NCBI GenBank assembly: GCA_027186245.1
Contig: CP114493.1
Span: forward strand, 6,641,501-6,705,500
Reading direction: 5' to 3'
Length of the DNA: 64,000 nt
Source of the DNA: Coriaria nepalensis
Taxonomy: Eukaryota; Streptophyta; Magnoliopsida; Cucurbitales; Coriariaceae
Shown: in pieces, positions 1-10,505 of the stretch
Position numbering within the stretch: the stretch's first letter is position 1
Layout: each line of letters begins with the position of its first letter
The notes under the pieces: model-generated
The model's input: only the letters and a program-made list of their open reading frames with translations
What the model was told of the DNA's origin: nothing
The model's database searches: none
Translations under genes and position numbers: made by a program

Positions 1-890
1 TTTACGTTCTCTAATTTTCATAAATTAGATTTAAGTATCTAATTTTTAAATTCTATTAAAAAATTGACAGATCCAATCACATGGTACTTATGTGATATCT
101 ATTCAATTTTAATATTCAATCCATTTAAAGATTGAGTCGAAAGCTGGATAAAAAAAGTTATTTATATAATTGGATCGATCCAAAATTATGAACAAAATAA
201 TCTTTAAATGGATTGAATTCTTAACTTGGAGTACATAACGGTCATGTGCATGATACGTGAAAGAGTCTATTAGTTTTTCATAATTGAATTAAAAAATTAT
301 GAATGGGATGAGCACGGTGCGATTTTGGATCCATGTCGCACCGACATTTTATGGTGCGGGGGTCTGAAATTACACCGTATTTTTATTTTTTTTTATGTAA
401 ATCTAATAAAATGAAAATTTATGGAGAATAATTGTAGTTTACTTGATGATCCTAGTTAACTCATGTACTTTAGTCATATATCAAACTTTGATTATAACTT
501 TTTCTGCATAAAAGCTTGATTACTACTATTACCAATCAAGTGATTATTGTTGATGATTGCTAAATCACCTCACCTTATTTGAATTTAGTTTTTGTTTACT
601 CTCCCCACCATTACCCTTATTATTATATTCATTGACAGAATAATGTGCAAAATCTTAAGCATTTGAAACTCAAGCGTGTTATTAAGCCATCGCCCATGCT
701 TTGTCGTCCCAAGAAACGAGCTTCAATTAAAAGACACCCAAGTAATGGAACTCATTTTTATTACCGAATAACATATTTATAGACACGTTTTTATTCTTCT
801 CTTAAAGCATTAGAAACGAAAAATAAAATGTAAATTTTATTTCAATTGTATTGAAGATTCACTTGTAAACTCGATCATAACTTTACCAAA
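1..890. other. AT-rich intergenic DNA with inverted repeats
   Basis: No coding region is supported here. Two structures are visible. A perfect 20-bp inverted repeat has arms at 114-133 and 199-218, with a 14-bp palindrome (TTGGATCGATCCAA, 170-183) in the spacer. A GC-rich 8-bp stem (CGGTGCGA/TCGCACCG) lies at 315-343. The rest is AT-rich sequence without recognisable repeats. Confidence 0.5.
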
Positions 891-1381
891 TTAACAATCG
901 GCATGACATTCACGATTCTTACAAACAATCGCCATGATATTCGCATGGCAAGTTTTGCTTCTCTTCCGAATTATAATCATCAAGCCGACTTGGAATTTGG
1001 TCATTAGTCATCCTTCCTTCAACTAGAGGTACCATGAAGAATGATAAACCTACAATGTATGTCTTAGAGAAAATTGTAGTTACAAATCTATCTATCTATA
1101 TATAGGGGCGGATCTAGCATGGTGGCAGTTGTTCCCACAAGTCCAAATAATTTTGTTTTGAAAATTTTGGGGATAAAATTGAAAATTGATTACTTTTGGT
1201 GTAAATTTTATAATTTTAATATTTTTTCCTTTATATTCTCAATTCTCAAAGCTCTATAAGTAATTTATCCACACATACGGGAATCCTGGATTCACCACTG
1301 ATAATACTTGCACAGATTGTGTATAAAAAAAATAATTTCATTGAAGACCACTACAAAAGTCTTGAAAGATGCATTCTCCAT
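891..1381 (-). pseudogene. Broken copy of the six-cysteine secreted peptide gene
   Basis: This is a decayed paralog of the gene at 3750-4150. The exon 1 relic starts with ATG at 1381 and encodes MENASFKTFVVVF before diverging near 1340, so the end of the signal peptide and the splice donor are lost. The exon 2 relic (891-1049) follows a possible acceptor at 1050-1053 and keeps the propeptide and the first two cysteines. A frameshift just after the second cysteine then gives an early TAA. The last two cysteines can still be read in the shifted frame, and the middle of the cysteine domain is shortened. The upstream region also lacks the TATATATAA stretch of the intact paralog. Loss of promoter, signal peptide and frame makes a pseudogene call safe. 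Confidence 0.75.
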
Positions 1382-3575
1382 TGTATAAGTTGAGAAAACT
1401 TGGAAGGTTTATAGCAACGTTTAACTTGTAATGTGGGCTATTAACGTTCGACGTTGTGGTAGAAATTAGTAAGGAGAGGAAAGTTCTAATTAGGGGATCA
1501 GATGGTTAATACCTAATTGATATTTTTGGTGCAAAATTCAGGCTACTCCATTGATATTTACCCTTTTTTTTTTTCCGAAATGTAATTACCATTTTTAGAA
1601 ATACCTAATGAATACTTATCTTTCTAACTAATTTGTCTATATTTTTCTTTTCTTACTTATTTCTATTTACTAAATTTTAGCACTACTACATATTTCGTTC
1701 GTAGTAAATGAGTTACTAGTTCACTTTTTCATCGTTAAATCCAACTGCTTTGATTTTAATGCAAAAGTTAGTTCAAGTCATTACGAAGTTGCTAAAATTG
1801 GTCGTTTGAGGGAAATCAAATCATAATCGAATATCAATAAATTTATATTCGATAAATTGATAAACTCACTTACATAATATTTTTTCATTAATTTTATTCA
1901 GAGATAATGTGTTAAATTAATAATTCGTTAAGTTTATATGATAATATATTTTAAAAAAATCATATTAATTTTATGCAATATATAAATTAATAATATCTTA
2001 ATACATTATATATTTTTTAATTATGAGACATTCTTAAAATATAATTAAATTATTATAGATTTTTATACTGTAACAAAAAATTATTTAACTTCATCACCCT
2101 TTCGTGATCTTCGTTTTGCAAAACATAGTTTATTGTAGAACTACAATCTTCAATTTCTTTCTATAATGCTCTTAATTATCTGTTTATCGGTAAGGTCAAT
2201 TTCGAAATTCTATCGGCTTTACAATAGTTGAAGCCCAAGCCTATTCTGGCCCAATTAATCTTATCGGGTTATTGAGTCATTTGTGGACTGATGGATCAAA
2301 ACCTAAGTAATATAATCCTAGCCCTCTAACCGGTGATACTTAAGGCATCATTTTCTCTCCTTCAACCTTGGAGGATAAGGTTTGTGCTGCTTTTTTTTGT
2401 TTACTTGCTCTCTCTCCAATATTCTCTCCGATAAATCTAGGGTTTCGTGTGTATTAATCTTATGCTGATAATTTTTGGTTGATCTTGGCAATCTTGGAAG
2501 TTTGGTTCTTCTAGTATGACTCAAGTTATTGTTGAAATTATTAGGGTTCAATCTTTCTAGATTTGATTATTTGAATTGCATTTGAGGGTGTGGTTCTATC
2601 GTTGAAGGGTTGTAATCAAACTGAGATAATGCGTAAAGATCTAACCGATTGTTAGAGCTCAAGTGGATGTAGCCAATTGGTGAAATTGTACGTGAGGGTG
2701 TGATTCTTTTCTTTACTCTGATTATATTAATGTATGAAATTGAACTGAAATCTTGAATTCGGTTAACTATATTGGATATGAAATTAGGTTAAAATCATAA
2801 CAAGTCCTTGATATCCATTTCATTATGACAATTCAACTCTTTCATTATATTCTGCAGCTCTTGAATGCTTTTATCATCTAATAGTTCATCCAAAGGATTT
2901 GAATCATGTTATCCATAAAACGAATTTTACAATGTCAAAAGTAATTGATAGTAATATTGTTATGAACATCTATTGACCAAGTTAAAATTATAAGACTCAT
3001 TACTTCCATTTTTTTTTATGGATTCGATTCACCTACTACATAACGCTCCAAAAAATTACAACAAAAATAACGACGATAATACATCTTTAAGTATCACAAG
3101 CTAAATTTTTATATTTAATTTATTTTTAAATAGATGATAAATCAGATATGCCTTAATTACATTAATAAGTTAGTAATTAATCAATAAATTAATAATTATT
3201 AATTTATCAAATAATTTAATACTTCACTAAATTAATAAATTTATTAATTTAAATTATTAATTTATCAATATTTTACTGCACTCGGTCAAAGTATGCAAGT
3301 TTCAAGCTCAAAATTTCTGCACAAAGCGTGCTTAAAGGTATTTTTGTTAATCTGTTGGTTAAACATTAACTAGTAAAATAGTTGTTAATTTTTCATAATT
3401 TTGATTAATAGCAAAAGCATGATTAAAGCATATTTTAAATAAATAATAAACGTAAACTATGGAGAATATATTTCCAATGTTAGCAATATTAGTATATATT
3501 TTAAAAAAATTAATAACTTAAATATAAAAACAGTCCATATATAAACTTAAGTATAAGAACTTAAACTTTGTTAAC

Positions 3576-3615
<40 letters not shown>

Positions 3616-3749
3616 TACCACCCATTACTTTTGACTTCTGCATAAATAACTCATTATTCATTTTTTAATATTTAATAACTGTAGAACATAATGTTTAAAC
3701 GAAATATAAAAATGTAAATTTTATTACAATTTTAGTACTGGAGATTCAT
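1382..3749. other. Intergenic, AT-rich; possible retrotransposon LTR relic
   Basis: No supported gene. About 2200-2720 is less AT-rich and looks like the transcribed end of an LTR (TATA-like start, CT-rich stretch, a GTGGATGTAGCCAATTGGTG segment typical of plant LTR ends), but no partner LTR or coding domain was found. The remainder (1500-2100 and 2750-3700) is TTAAT-rich DNA with homopolymer runs. The 67-residue minus-strand open frame at 2348-2551 is low-complexity and not credible as a gene. Confidence 0.4.
3579..3607. repeat. (AT)n microsatellite
   Basis: About 14 uninterrupted AT dinucleotides lie about 140 bp downstream of the stop codon of the peptide gene at 3750-4150. Confidence 0.9.
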
Positions 3750-4150
3750 TTAATTCAGATCACAAAGGAAATGACATTGACCATGCTGACAAAGTGCTAT
3801 TGCGCAGGCACCAGATTTATAAGGAAGACAATCGTCATCAACACGGCATGGAAATATTTTGTTTGCCAAAACTGTTTCTGTAATAGACTTCTCTGCTGCA
3901 TTATCAGCAAGCCGACTTGGAACTTGGTAACTAGCCACCCTTCCTTCAACTACAGGTACCATTAAGAAGGATAAACCTGCTATTAATGAAATATATTAGA
4001 AAACACTTTTGATTATAATACTTGCACAAAATGAGAGTATATGTATAGATACAATAATTTGATACAACTATAACTGAATTGAGAAAGAGACTGACAAGCT
4101 GTCATGACCAGGAAGGCCACTAGAGAAGTCTTGAAAGATACATTCTCCAT
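3750..4150 (-). CDS. Secreted six-cysteine peptide precursor, NCR/defensin-like (copy 2)
   Basis: Two exons: 4096-4150 and 3750-3976, joined across a 119-bp GT-AG intron in phase 1 (T|GT makes a Cys). The precursor is 93 aa. Residues 1 to about 30 form a secretion signal (MENVSFKTSLVAFLVMTA, then LSFLMVPVVEG). A polar propeptide follows, then a C-terminal domain from FPC with spacing C-X5-C-X7-C-X4-C-X4-C-X3-C. That layout (signal exon, short intron, short cysteine exon) matches legume NCR/late-nodulin and other defensin-like peptides, which act as secreted antimicrobial or signalling peptides. Assignment to NCR is resemblance only. The start is the first ATG after a TATA box about 85 bp upstream. 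Paralogs lie at 891-1381, 5068-5532 and 14745-15249. Confidence 0.8.
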
Positions 4151-4233
4151 TGTATATAGGTTGAGAAAACTTGTAAGGATTAGGGCAGTGTTTAACTAGG
4201 CAATGTGGCTATTAACGTGTCCTTAATGTAGTT

Positions 4234-4243
4234 AGTATATATA
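4234..4243 (-). promoter_or_regulatory. TATA box of peptide gene 3750-4150
   Basis: An AT-alternating TATATA stretch lies about 85 bp upstream of the ATG at 4150. The same element sits about 96 bp upstream of the ATG in the two other intact paralogs and is missing from the pseudogene at 891-1381. Confidence 0.6.
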
Positions 4244-4398
4244 ATGAGAGGGAAATTCTAATAAGGGAGTACAATTATACCCATGGAATATCTAAACGGC
4301 AGTTTATATTTTGAAGGATTTTTTGCTTAATGTAATCACCATATTTAGAAATACCTACTCAATATTTAACGTTTATGCAAATGTCATTACCATATTTT

Positions 4399-4581
4399 GT
4401 GGTAAGTGCAAGCAATAGGGGACTAAGGCATTGCAGGATTAGGTATCTCTCCTTCCTTGTGGTAGGTGCAAGCAATAGGGGACTAAGGTATTGCAGGATT
4501 AGGTATCTCTCCTTCCTTGCGGTAGGTACAAGCAACAGTGAATTAATGTATCGCTAGGATGAGGGATCTTTCCTTCCTTGC
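4399..4581. repeat. 61-bp minisatellite, three units
   Basis: Three head-to-tail units of about 61 bp (4399-4459, 4460-4520, 4521-4581). Units 1 and 2 are nearly identical, and unit 3 has diverged. Each contains a CAAGCAA motif and ends in a CTTCCTTG-like segment. The array is open in one frame, so it creates a spurious 60-residue repetitive reading frame at 4375-4557 with no sign of coding. Confidence 0.85.
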
Positions 4582-5067
4582 CGTTATTTACTTTAATTAG
4601 GGATTACTATTATGAACTTTCATTCTATCTTTTTATTAAGTTAAATATCATATTTAATTAATTTCTTAATGAGTTTAATAAATTATTAATATATAAATAT
4701 ATAAATAAATTATTTATAAATAAGAATTAATTAATTAATATTTTATTAAATTAATAAAATTTTCTTCTTTCGTTTTCTACATCTTATTTTTTTCATATAT
4801 TAAATTTTTTAAATTTATATTGTTTAATAAATATTTTGACTTAAGCCCATTTTCCTACGAACTTCAACTTGGAGCGTGAAATATGAAAGTGCATGCAAGT
4901 ACTTTAACTCATGAAAAAAAATTCATCTTCATAACGACTGATAAATATATTTATTGTCACGTTTCTTCTGTCAAGATGAACAGATGAATAGTAAATTGCA
5001 CAATAATTTATTAATTTTATTCGATTAAGCTGTTTTTCTTTTGCTCTCTTTTTTCTAAATAAAGCCT

Positions 5068-5532
5068 TTAAGTACAATCGAAGAAACAGCTGCCAAGCAT
5101 GCAACTTGCACGTTTGCATTTAGGACGAAGAAAAGGAAAGCAATCCCTATCACGATCGCATGGAATTATTTTGTCTAAGGAAACTCCTTCAGTACTAAAC
5201 TTCTCACCAACATGACTTGGAATTTGGTGATTAGTCACCCTTGCTTCCATTAGAGGTGAACTCAAGACTAGAAAACCTGCAGTTAGAGGAAAATTTAGTG
5301 AGAACTATTTTTATCTATATTATGGAAACGATAGAATAACATATTGATTAACCATCACAAATTATATGATTAACCATCACATATAACCTCGTATATGATT
5401 TTAATTTATTGAAATACAGTAAATTAAATTTATCCAAAAATTTCTCCGATAATATAACTGTAAAGAAAGAGACTAACAAGTTGTGATGACCAATAAAGCC
5501 ATTAAAGAAGTCTTGGAAAGCATCATCTCCAT
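5068..5532 (-). CDS. Secreted six-cysteine peptide precursor, NCR/defensin-like (copy 3)
   Basis: Two exons: 5478-5532 and 5068-5276, phase-1 GT-AG intron of 201 bp, 87 aa. The signal peptide begins MEMMLSKTSLMALLVITTC and runs through about residue 30. A propeptide (VTNHQIPSHVGEKFSTEG) follows, then a cationic cysteine domain starting IIPCDRDRDCFPF, with the family spacing C-X5-C-X7-C-X4-C-X4-C-X3-C and stop right after the last Cys-Thr. The mature part carries several Arg and Lys, more basic than copy 2. The nearest relative is 14745-15249, within the same duplicated block. Function is inferred only from size, secretion and cysteine spacing; an antimicrobial or symbiosis/defence signalling role is possible. 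Confidence 0.8.
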
Positions 5533-5627
5533 CTTGTAAGTTGGATGGTAATGAGAAAATATATTTAGGGTTAAGGGACGTTGACGTTGTTGCATGTATG
5601 ACTATTTTCTTGAAAGTACCTAGCTAG

Positions 5628-5646
5628 TATATATATATATATATAA
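5628..5646 (-). promoter_or_regulatory. TATA box of peptide gene 5068-5532
   Basis: A run of alternating TA about 96 bp upstream of the ATG, preceded on the coding strand by CCTCTTGTTATATA. The same sequence and distance occur upstream of the paralog at 15249, so the element is conserved between duplicates. Confidence 0.6.
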
Positions 5647-5989
5647 CAAGAGGACAAAAAAAAAAAAAAAAAAATTATGTCAATATTTTTCTTAAATGTA
5701 CTTACCATCTTTAGAAATATATTTACTTTTATTGCTATTCTCTCGTTTAATATTTTGTTACACTTACCTAATGAATATGCAATAAATTTTTTTTTTTTCT
5801 TTATTGCTAATTTGTTTTTCCTTTTTGTTTATCATTTATCATTACCCTTTTTGATATTCGGTTGAATTTTGGATTATGAGATCCACAAACATTTATTTTG
5901 TAACGATCCATATGAAAGCCAAAATCGAGCATGGAATCGAGAATGATTATATATGCACGTATTGGCAAAATGATTATATCATTTATGAT

Positions 5990-6415
5990 GATATGGAAAA
6001 TGATTAGAGTTCGAAGATGAAGTATTTCGCGTATTGGGGTTGAGCTAGGATCGTTCGAATAATCCATTAGCGCAATCATGTCTTTAATATTGGTGCAGCG
6101 TATCCTGAAGGTTATGGAATTTCGAGAGGAGAATTGATTTGGATATTTATGGGCAGTGGATTGTTTGGGAAAATAAAGAATCTACATAATATGATTAATG
6201 AAGGTCATTGTCTATTGAATACACTTAGAACGATCTTGTTTGTTGATGGGATGTGTTAGTAGTGAGGTGAAGATGCATGATTTGGTTAGAGATATCACTC
6301 TCCAGATTGCAGGTTCTCGATCCATGGTAAAATCTGGAGTAGTATTGGATGATTTTATTGCTGATATAGAAGCCTCCTCCAAGTCACTGTTTGAATCAGC
6401 AACCCTACACGTATG
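5990..6415 (+). pseudogene. NLR (CC-NB-ARC-LRR type) resistance gene fragment
   Basis: Frameshifted and stop-interrupted pieces of the C-terminal NB-ARC region are readable in order. LEFEDEVFRVLGLS and NNPLAQSCL (RNBS-C/D side) come at about 6010-6085. AAYPEGYGIS then ELIWIFMGSGL (RNBS-D and winged-helix start) follow at about 6095-6160. KMHDLVRDITLQIAGSRSM, containing the MHD motif, ends near 6330. This order and the motifs match RPS2/RPS5-like CC-NLRs. No P-loop or LRR portion is present and at least two stops interrupt it, so it is a relic. A copia LTR begins at 6440, about 25 bp downstream, so the element may have inserted into the gene. Confidence 0.75.
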
Positions 6416-6439
6416 AGGCCTTCACCATGCTCAGCTGAT

Positions 6440-6610
6440 TGTTAGGAAATCAGTTAGAAAAGTTAGTTTGTAATTAGCACTAACCGGCTTAGATCACACA
6501 CTGCATTCTGCCATGCACTCGTGATCAATTGTATAAAAAGCTGATCTTTCTCCTTGTAAAATTACGATTTGATCTAATAGAAATAAAACTCATTTCTTCT
6601 TCTATAGTCA
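6440..6610 (+). repeat. 5' LTR of copia remnant 1
   Basis: A 171-bp TG...CA-bounded sequence starts TGTTAGGAAATC and is followed after ATA by the primer-binding site TGGTATCAGAGC (6614-6625), complementary to initiator Met tRNA. No 3' partner was found. Confidence 0.7.
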
Positions 6611-8870
6611 ATATGGTATCAGAGCTTTGTACTCCACGATTAAGCTCCTTCCGCCATTAATGAAATCGTCCAAAATATCCATAAATACAGGGGATAATCC
6701 TCCAATTCAAAATTCAGCAGCTGCAGTTCAACATCTACCACCTGCGATTCCTCAGCAAATTACATCCATTCCTTCACACATGGATTCCAAGCATCCTTAC
6801 TTCATCTATCCATCAGATACATCAGGATTAGTGATTGTTCATCAACCTCTGGTTGGATCCAAAAATTATGGAGTCTGGTCACGAGAGATGCTAAATGCCT
6901 TGACATCGAAGAATAAGCTAGGCTTCATTACTGGTGAATGGATAAGGACTCTTAATCCTCTTCTTGCTTAGGGTTGGAATCGATGCAATGCAACTATTCT
7001 TGGCTGGATCTTTAATTCTATTTCCAAAGAGCTCTATTACGGAATCATGTATTCAAAGTCTGCTTTCATGGTGTGGAAAGACCTGAAACATCGTTCCCAT
7101 AAAGTTAATGGCACAAAGATCTTCATGATCAGGAAGAAGATTACTTCAACCTGCCAGACACTGATGAAATAGTAGTATATTATAGTAAACTACAAGAATT
7201 ATGGGAAGAACTTGTTGATCTAGTTCCTTTACCTATATGTGAATGCCCCATAGTTACCATCTATTATCAAAATGTATAAGAACATAAATTTATGAAGTTC
7301 CTTATGGGATTAAATGAAGCTTATTTCAATCTAAGATGTCAAGTGTTGTTCATAAATCCCCTACCTTATTTAGATATAGCCTATGGCATCTTGACTCAAG
7401 ATGAATCTCGATTTGAACTCAATACTTCTAATTCTACTAAAATAATAGCTTTATTTTCCACTTCTTATAAGTAGTCTGTAAGCAACTAAATAGGGGAGAA
7501 ATCCACCATTAAATGCGATCATTGTCACCTTAAAGGCCATAAGAAGGAGACTTGCTACAAGCTAGTAGGTTATCCCAATAATGGCAAATTCAAAGACAAA
7601 AAACCTTTTTACCAAAAATTTGCATCTGCCAATTTCATACAAGTTGTTCTAACATGCTAGTCTAAGTTCTCCATCTCAACATTTCACTCATGATCAGTAA
7701 AACCAACTATGCGAATGTTCACCAAAGATAGCAAACCCCCTATCTCTATCAATGTTGTTACAACTAGTGCTACAACTGGATAATTGATAGTGGTGCTAGC
7801 AATTATATGACATATGACTTCAACTTGTTAATTGATCCCATTCCAAATACCATTAATTTTTCTACTACTATTATTAGTTTACCTAATGAAAGTATTAGTC
7901 ATGCTTCATACTCTGGTGAAATCAAAATTAATGATTTTCTTACCCTTAGGAATGTCTTATATGTTCCTAACTTCATATATAACCTCCTTTCTATCTCTAG
8001 TCTTACCAATGGCACCAAATTCCCCATCACCTTTAATGCCAATTCATGGTTTTTATATGACAATTTGACTGGGTAATGATGGTTATTGGTAAAGTGTTGC
8101 ATGGGTTATACTATCTTCAAGTCGATAGGTAAATCTACCAATATTGCATCTACTTTTTCTTGCATTTCTCAATTCTATCATTCTTACCCTTATAATCAAG
8201 TATATGATCATTTTGTAAATAAAATTCCAGCTAAAGATCTCATGCTATGGCATGACAGATTGGGGCATTTTTCCTTTTCCAAATTGTGTTTCTTACTAGA
8301 CTTTGCATATCTCAAAGTTTCTTCTTATCCTCACTGCCACATTTATGCATTGGCAAGACAAACAAGAAATACATTCCCACATAGCTTATCTACTACCTCT
8401 ACTACACCTTTTCAACTCATTCATATGGACATTTGGGGTCCATAAAAGACACCTAATCATACCAATGCAAATTATTTCTTAACCATACTGGATAATTTCA
8501 GTATAGGTACATGAACCTTCCTTATGTGTCACAAAAATGAGGCATATGACCACATCAAAACCTTCTTCAAGATGATACAAACTCAGTTCCTATATAAACC
8601 TCAAAAGTTTCGCACATACAATGGCCTAGAATTCGTAAACACTAAATGTGCCTCTCTTTTCTCATCCTTAGGAGTATTACATGAGAAGTCTTACCCCTAT
8701 ACACCACAACAAATTGGCAGAGTTGAAAGGAATGAGAAATAATTAATGCAGCTCTACTTCAAATTCCATTATTCCTCTAAAAAAATATACTAGAATGTCC
8801 AAACCACCTCTTAATCTTGGAGATTATGTATGTACCAATGCAGCTTACTATGTAAATTGCCAATATTTCT
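6440..8870 (+). mobile_element. Ty1/copia remnant 1, lacking RT, RNase H and 3' LTR
   Basis: Order on the plus strand: LTR, PBS, gag from 6627 (LVGSKNYGVWSREML, the copia gag N-terminal motif), UBN2-like gag to about 7470, and a CCHC-like knuckle near 7520. Next come an aspartic protease with IDSGASNYM (about 7787), a gag-pre-integrase domain with LMLWHDRLGHFS (about 8250) and integrase pieces (LIHMDIWGP about 8430; TPQQIGRVERN about 8710). The last is joined to a segment (TRMSKPPLNLGDYVC, about 8790) that normally lies well downstream, so an internal deletion has occurred. Several stops and frameshifts are present. It is non-autonomous and dead. Confidence 0.85.
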
Positions 8871-9028
8871 ATACTAGGCATAGTAATGGAAAAATAAGTT
8901 TGAAAGGGTTAACGCCTTTAATATGCCTTTAAAAATATGTGACGAGGTTGAGGGGTCGATGGGGTTGACGGGCTCGACACCTTTCATACGTGAGTAGGTT
9001 AATGGAGTCGATGCCCTCAATTTGCAAA

Positions 9029-9575
9029 GAGCTCAGTCTGAGAAAGAAGAAAAGATCTCGATCTCGATCGGGAACCCAAACCGAGAGACGTTATATGAGA
9101 CTTCAATCTAGGAAAGAAGAAAAGACCTTGGTATGGATTGGGAACCCAGATCGATAGATGTTATATGAGATCTCGGTCTGGGAAAGAAGAAAAGATCTCG
9201 GTTTGGATCGGGAACCCAGACCGAGAGACGTTATATGAGACCTCGGTCTAGGAAAGAAGAAAAGATCTCGGTCTGGATCGGGAACTCAGATTGAGAGACG
9301 TTATATAAGACCTCAATCTGGGAAATAAAAAAAGATCTTGGTCTGGATCGGAACCCAGACCCAGAGACCTTATACGAGACATCGGTCTGGAAAAGAAGAA
9401 AAGACATCGGTTTGGATTAGGAACCTAGACCGAGAGACGTTATATGAGACCTCGGTCTGGATTGGGAACTCAAATTGAGAGATGTTATATGAGACATCGG
9501 TTTAGGAAAAAAGAAAATATATGGATTTGAATTGGAAACTCAGACCGAGAGACATTATATGAGACCTTGGTCCAT
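9029..9575. repeat. 70-bp minisatellite, about 8 units, each with a hairpin
   Basis: About eight direct units of about 70 bp, one of them shortened to about 45 bp. Each begins GAGACCTCGGTCTGGGAAAG or a variant and ends GAGAGACGTTATAT. Within a unit the arms CTCGGTCTGG and CCAGACCGAG flank about 9 bases, giving a 10-bp stem that is largely kept between units. Units differ by scattered C/T and G/A changes. The array probably belongs to the non-coding part of an LTR element, but no coding domains of such an element lie next to it. Confidence 0.85.
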
Positions 9576-9620
9576 AAATTTTATCATACGGGATCGAGGT
9601 AGATTAAGTGAATTTGAACA

Positions 9621-9890
9621 GCAACCTAAGCATTAATTACTTTAGGTTAGTCATCACTAAAGTATTGTTAGCCAAACATATGGCATACACTTGTTACAAT
9701 TATACGCTGAGTGGCATGCCTAATCTCGCACGCCTCTCCCTTAGGATCAGCCCAACAACTTCAACATTAATGAGTTTGGATTAGTCATCATTAAAGATAA
9801 GTGCCTAGACGGATGGCATACACTTGTCATAAATGAGAGACCCGGTAGCAATTGATGAGGCATCGGTTCTATCATCTCTCTTAAGATTCA
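9621..9890. repeat. Two-unit diverged direct repeat
   Basis: Two diverged copies of about 125 bp share the order CATTAAT, TTAGTCATCA, TAAAG, GGCATACACTTGT and a CTCTC-TTA-GAT ending (first about 9631-9755, second about 9760-9890). It directly follows the 70-bp minisatellite and is probably part of the same element. Confidence 0.55.
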
Positions 9891-10505
9891 ACTGCAAAAA
9901 ATGGACTCAGCTTTGAGGTGAGGACTGTTCCAATTAGGGATGTCGTCCAGTGTATCCGGAAGTTTTTTTTGTGAGGGTTGTTCGGTGAAATGCATAGACC
10001 ATTGACTGGTAAATCTTATTCTGCACAAAAGAGCCATTAGATTCAATGAGAGAGCAAGCTTCCTTGAACCTTCAAACAGCTTGAACATGATCAGAAAAAG
10101 TATTCTAAAGTTACTGGGCTGAAGCGAAACCAACTGCAATTCAAAAAAGTCCACTGACTTGATCTTGAAGATATCAAGCCTTGAACAAAATAAACTGGAA
10201 ACTTGAAGCAACCATAACTTGCTCCATATAATTCCGATTGAAGTGAAATCTAATCCCACAAGTTTTTTTGGTGAGGACTAACTCACTGCAATAGAGTCAA
10301 CGCTATTTGAATAAAAAATTCAAAATTCAAAATTCTAACAACTCTCATTGCTACGATTAAAGATTTCTCATGTTTGATTCAACTTCAAAAAAAGATCCAA
10401 CTTCTGGTTCAATCTTGGTTAATGTTGTGTTCCAATTAATAATTCAGTAGCCTAGTGTTCCAATTATATCATTCGTTTAACTTCTAGTTGGACTCACTTC
10501 ATTTT
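9891..10505. other. Unassigned region
   Basis: A 123-residue open frame on the minus strand (9888-10259) reads through moderately complex sequence rich in Leu, Phe and Ser. No family motif is visible, and no promoter or splice signals support it. It lies between transposon-like repeats and a pseudogene, so it is probably transposon-derived. The rest is AT-rich. Confidence 0.35.

Larger units (their letters stand above)
4880..5945. repeat. Duplicated peptide-gene block, copy 1 (partner 14580-15670)
   Basis: The peptide gene at 5068-5532 and its flanks align with 14580-15670 in the same orientation. The match includes the 3' flank (GTGCATGCAAG... and AAGATGAACAGATGAA), both exons, the intron, the TATA region and several hundred bases upstream, up to CCATATGAAAGCCAAAATCG at about 5909. 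This is therefore a genomic duplication of gene plus promoter, not a retrocopy. Intergenic indels show it is not very recent. Confidence 0.75.

Noticed and set aside
2348..2551. 67-residue Asn/Lys-rich frame as a peptide gene
   Set aside because: Low-complexity composition and no signal peptide or paralog. The region looks like an LTR end.
9029..9575. CRISPR-like array
   Set aside because: Units are contiguous 70-bp tandem repeats without unique spacers, in a plant nuclear context.
9888..10259. 123-residue open frame on the minus strand as a gene
   Set aside because: No recognised motif, no start context or splice support, and it lies between repeats and a pseudogene.
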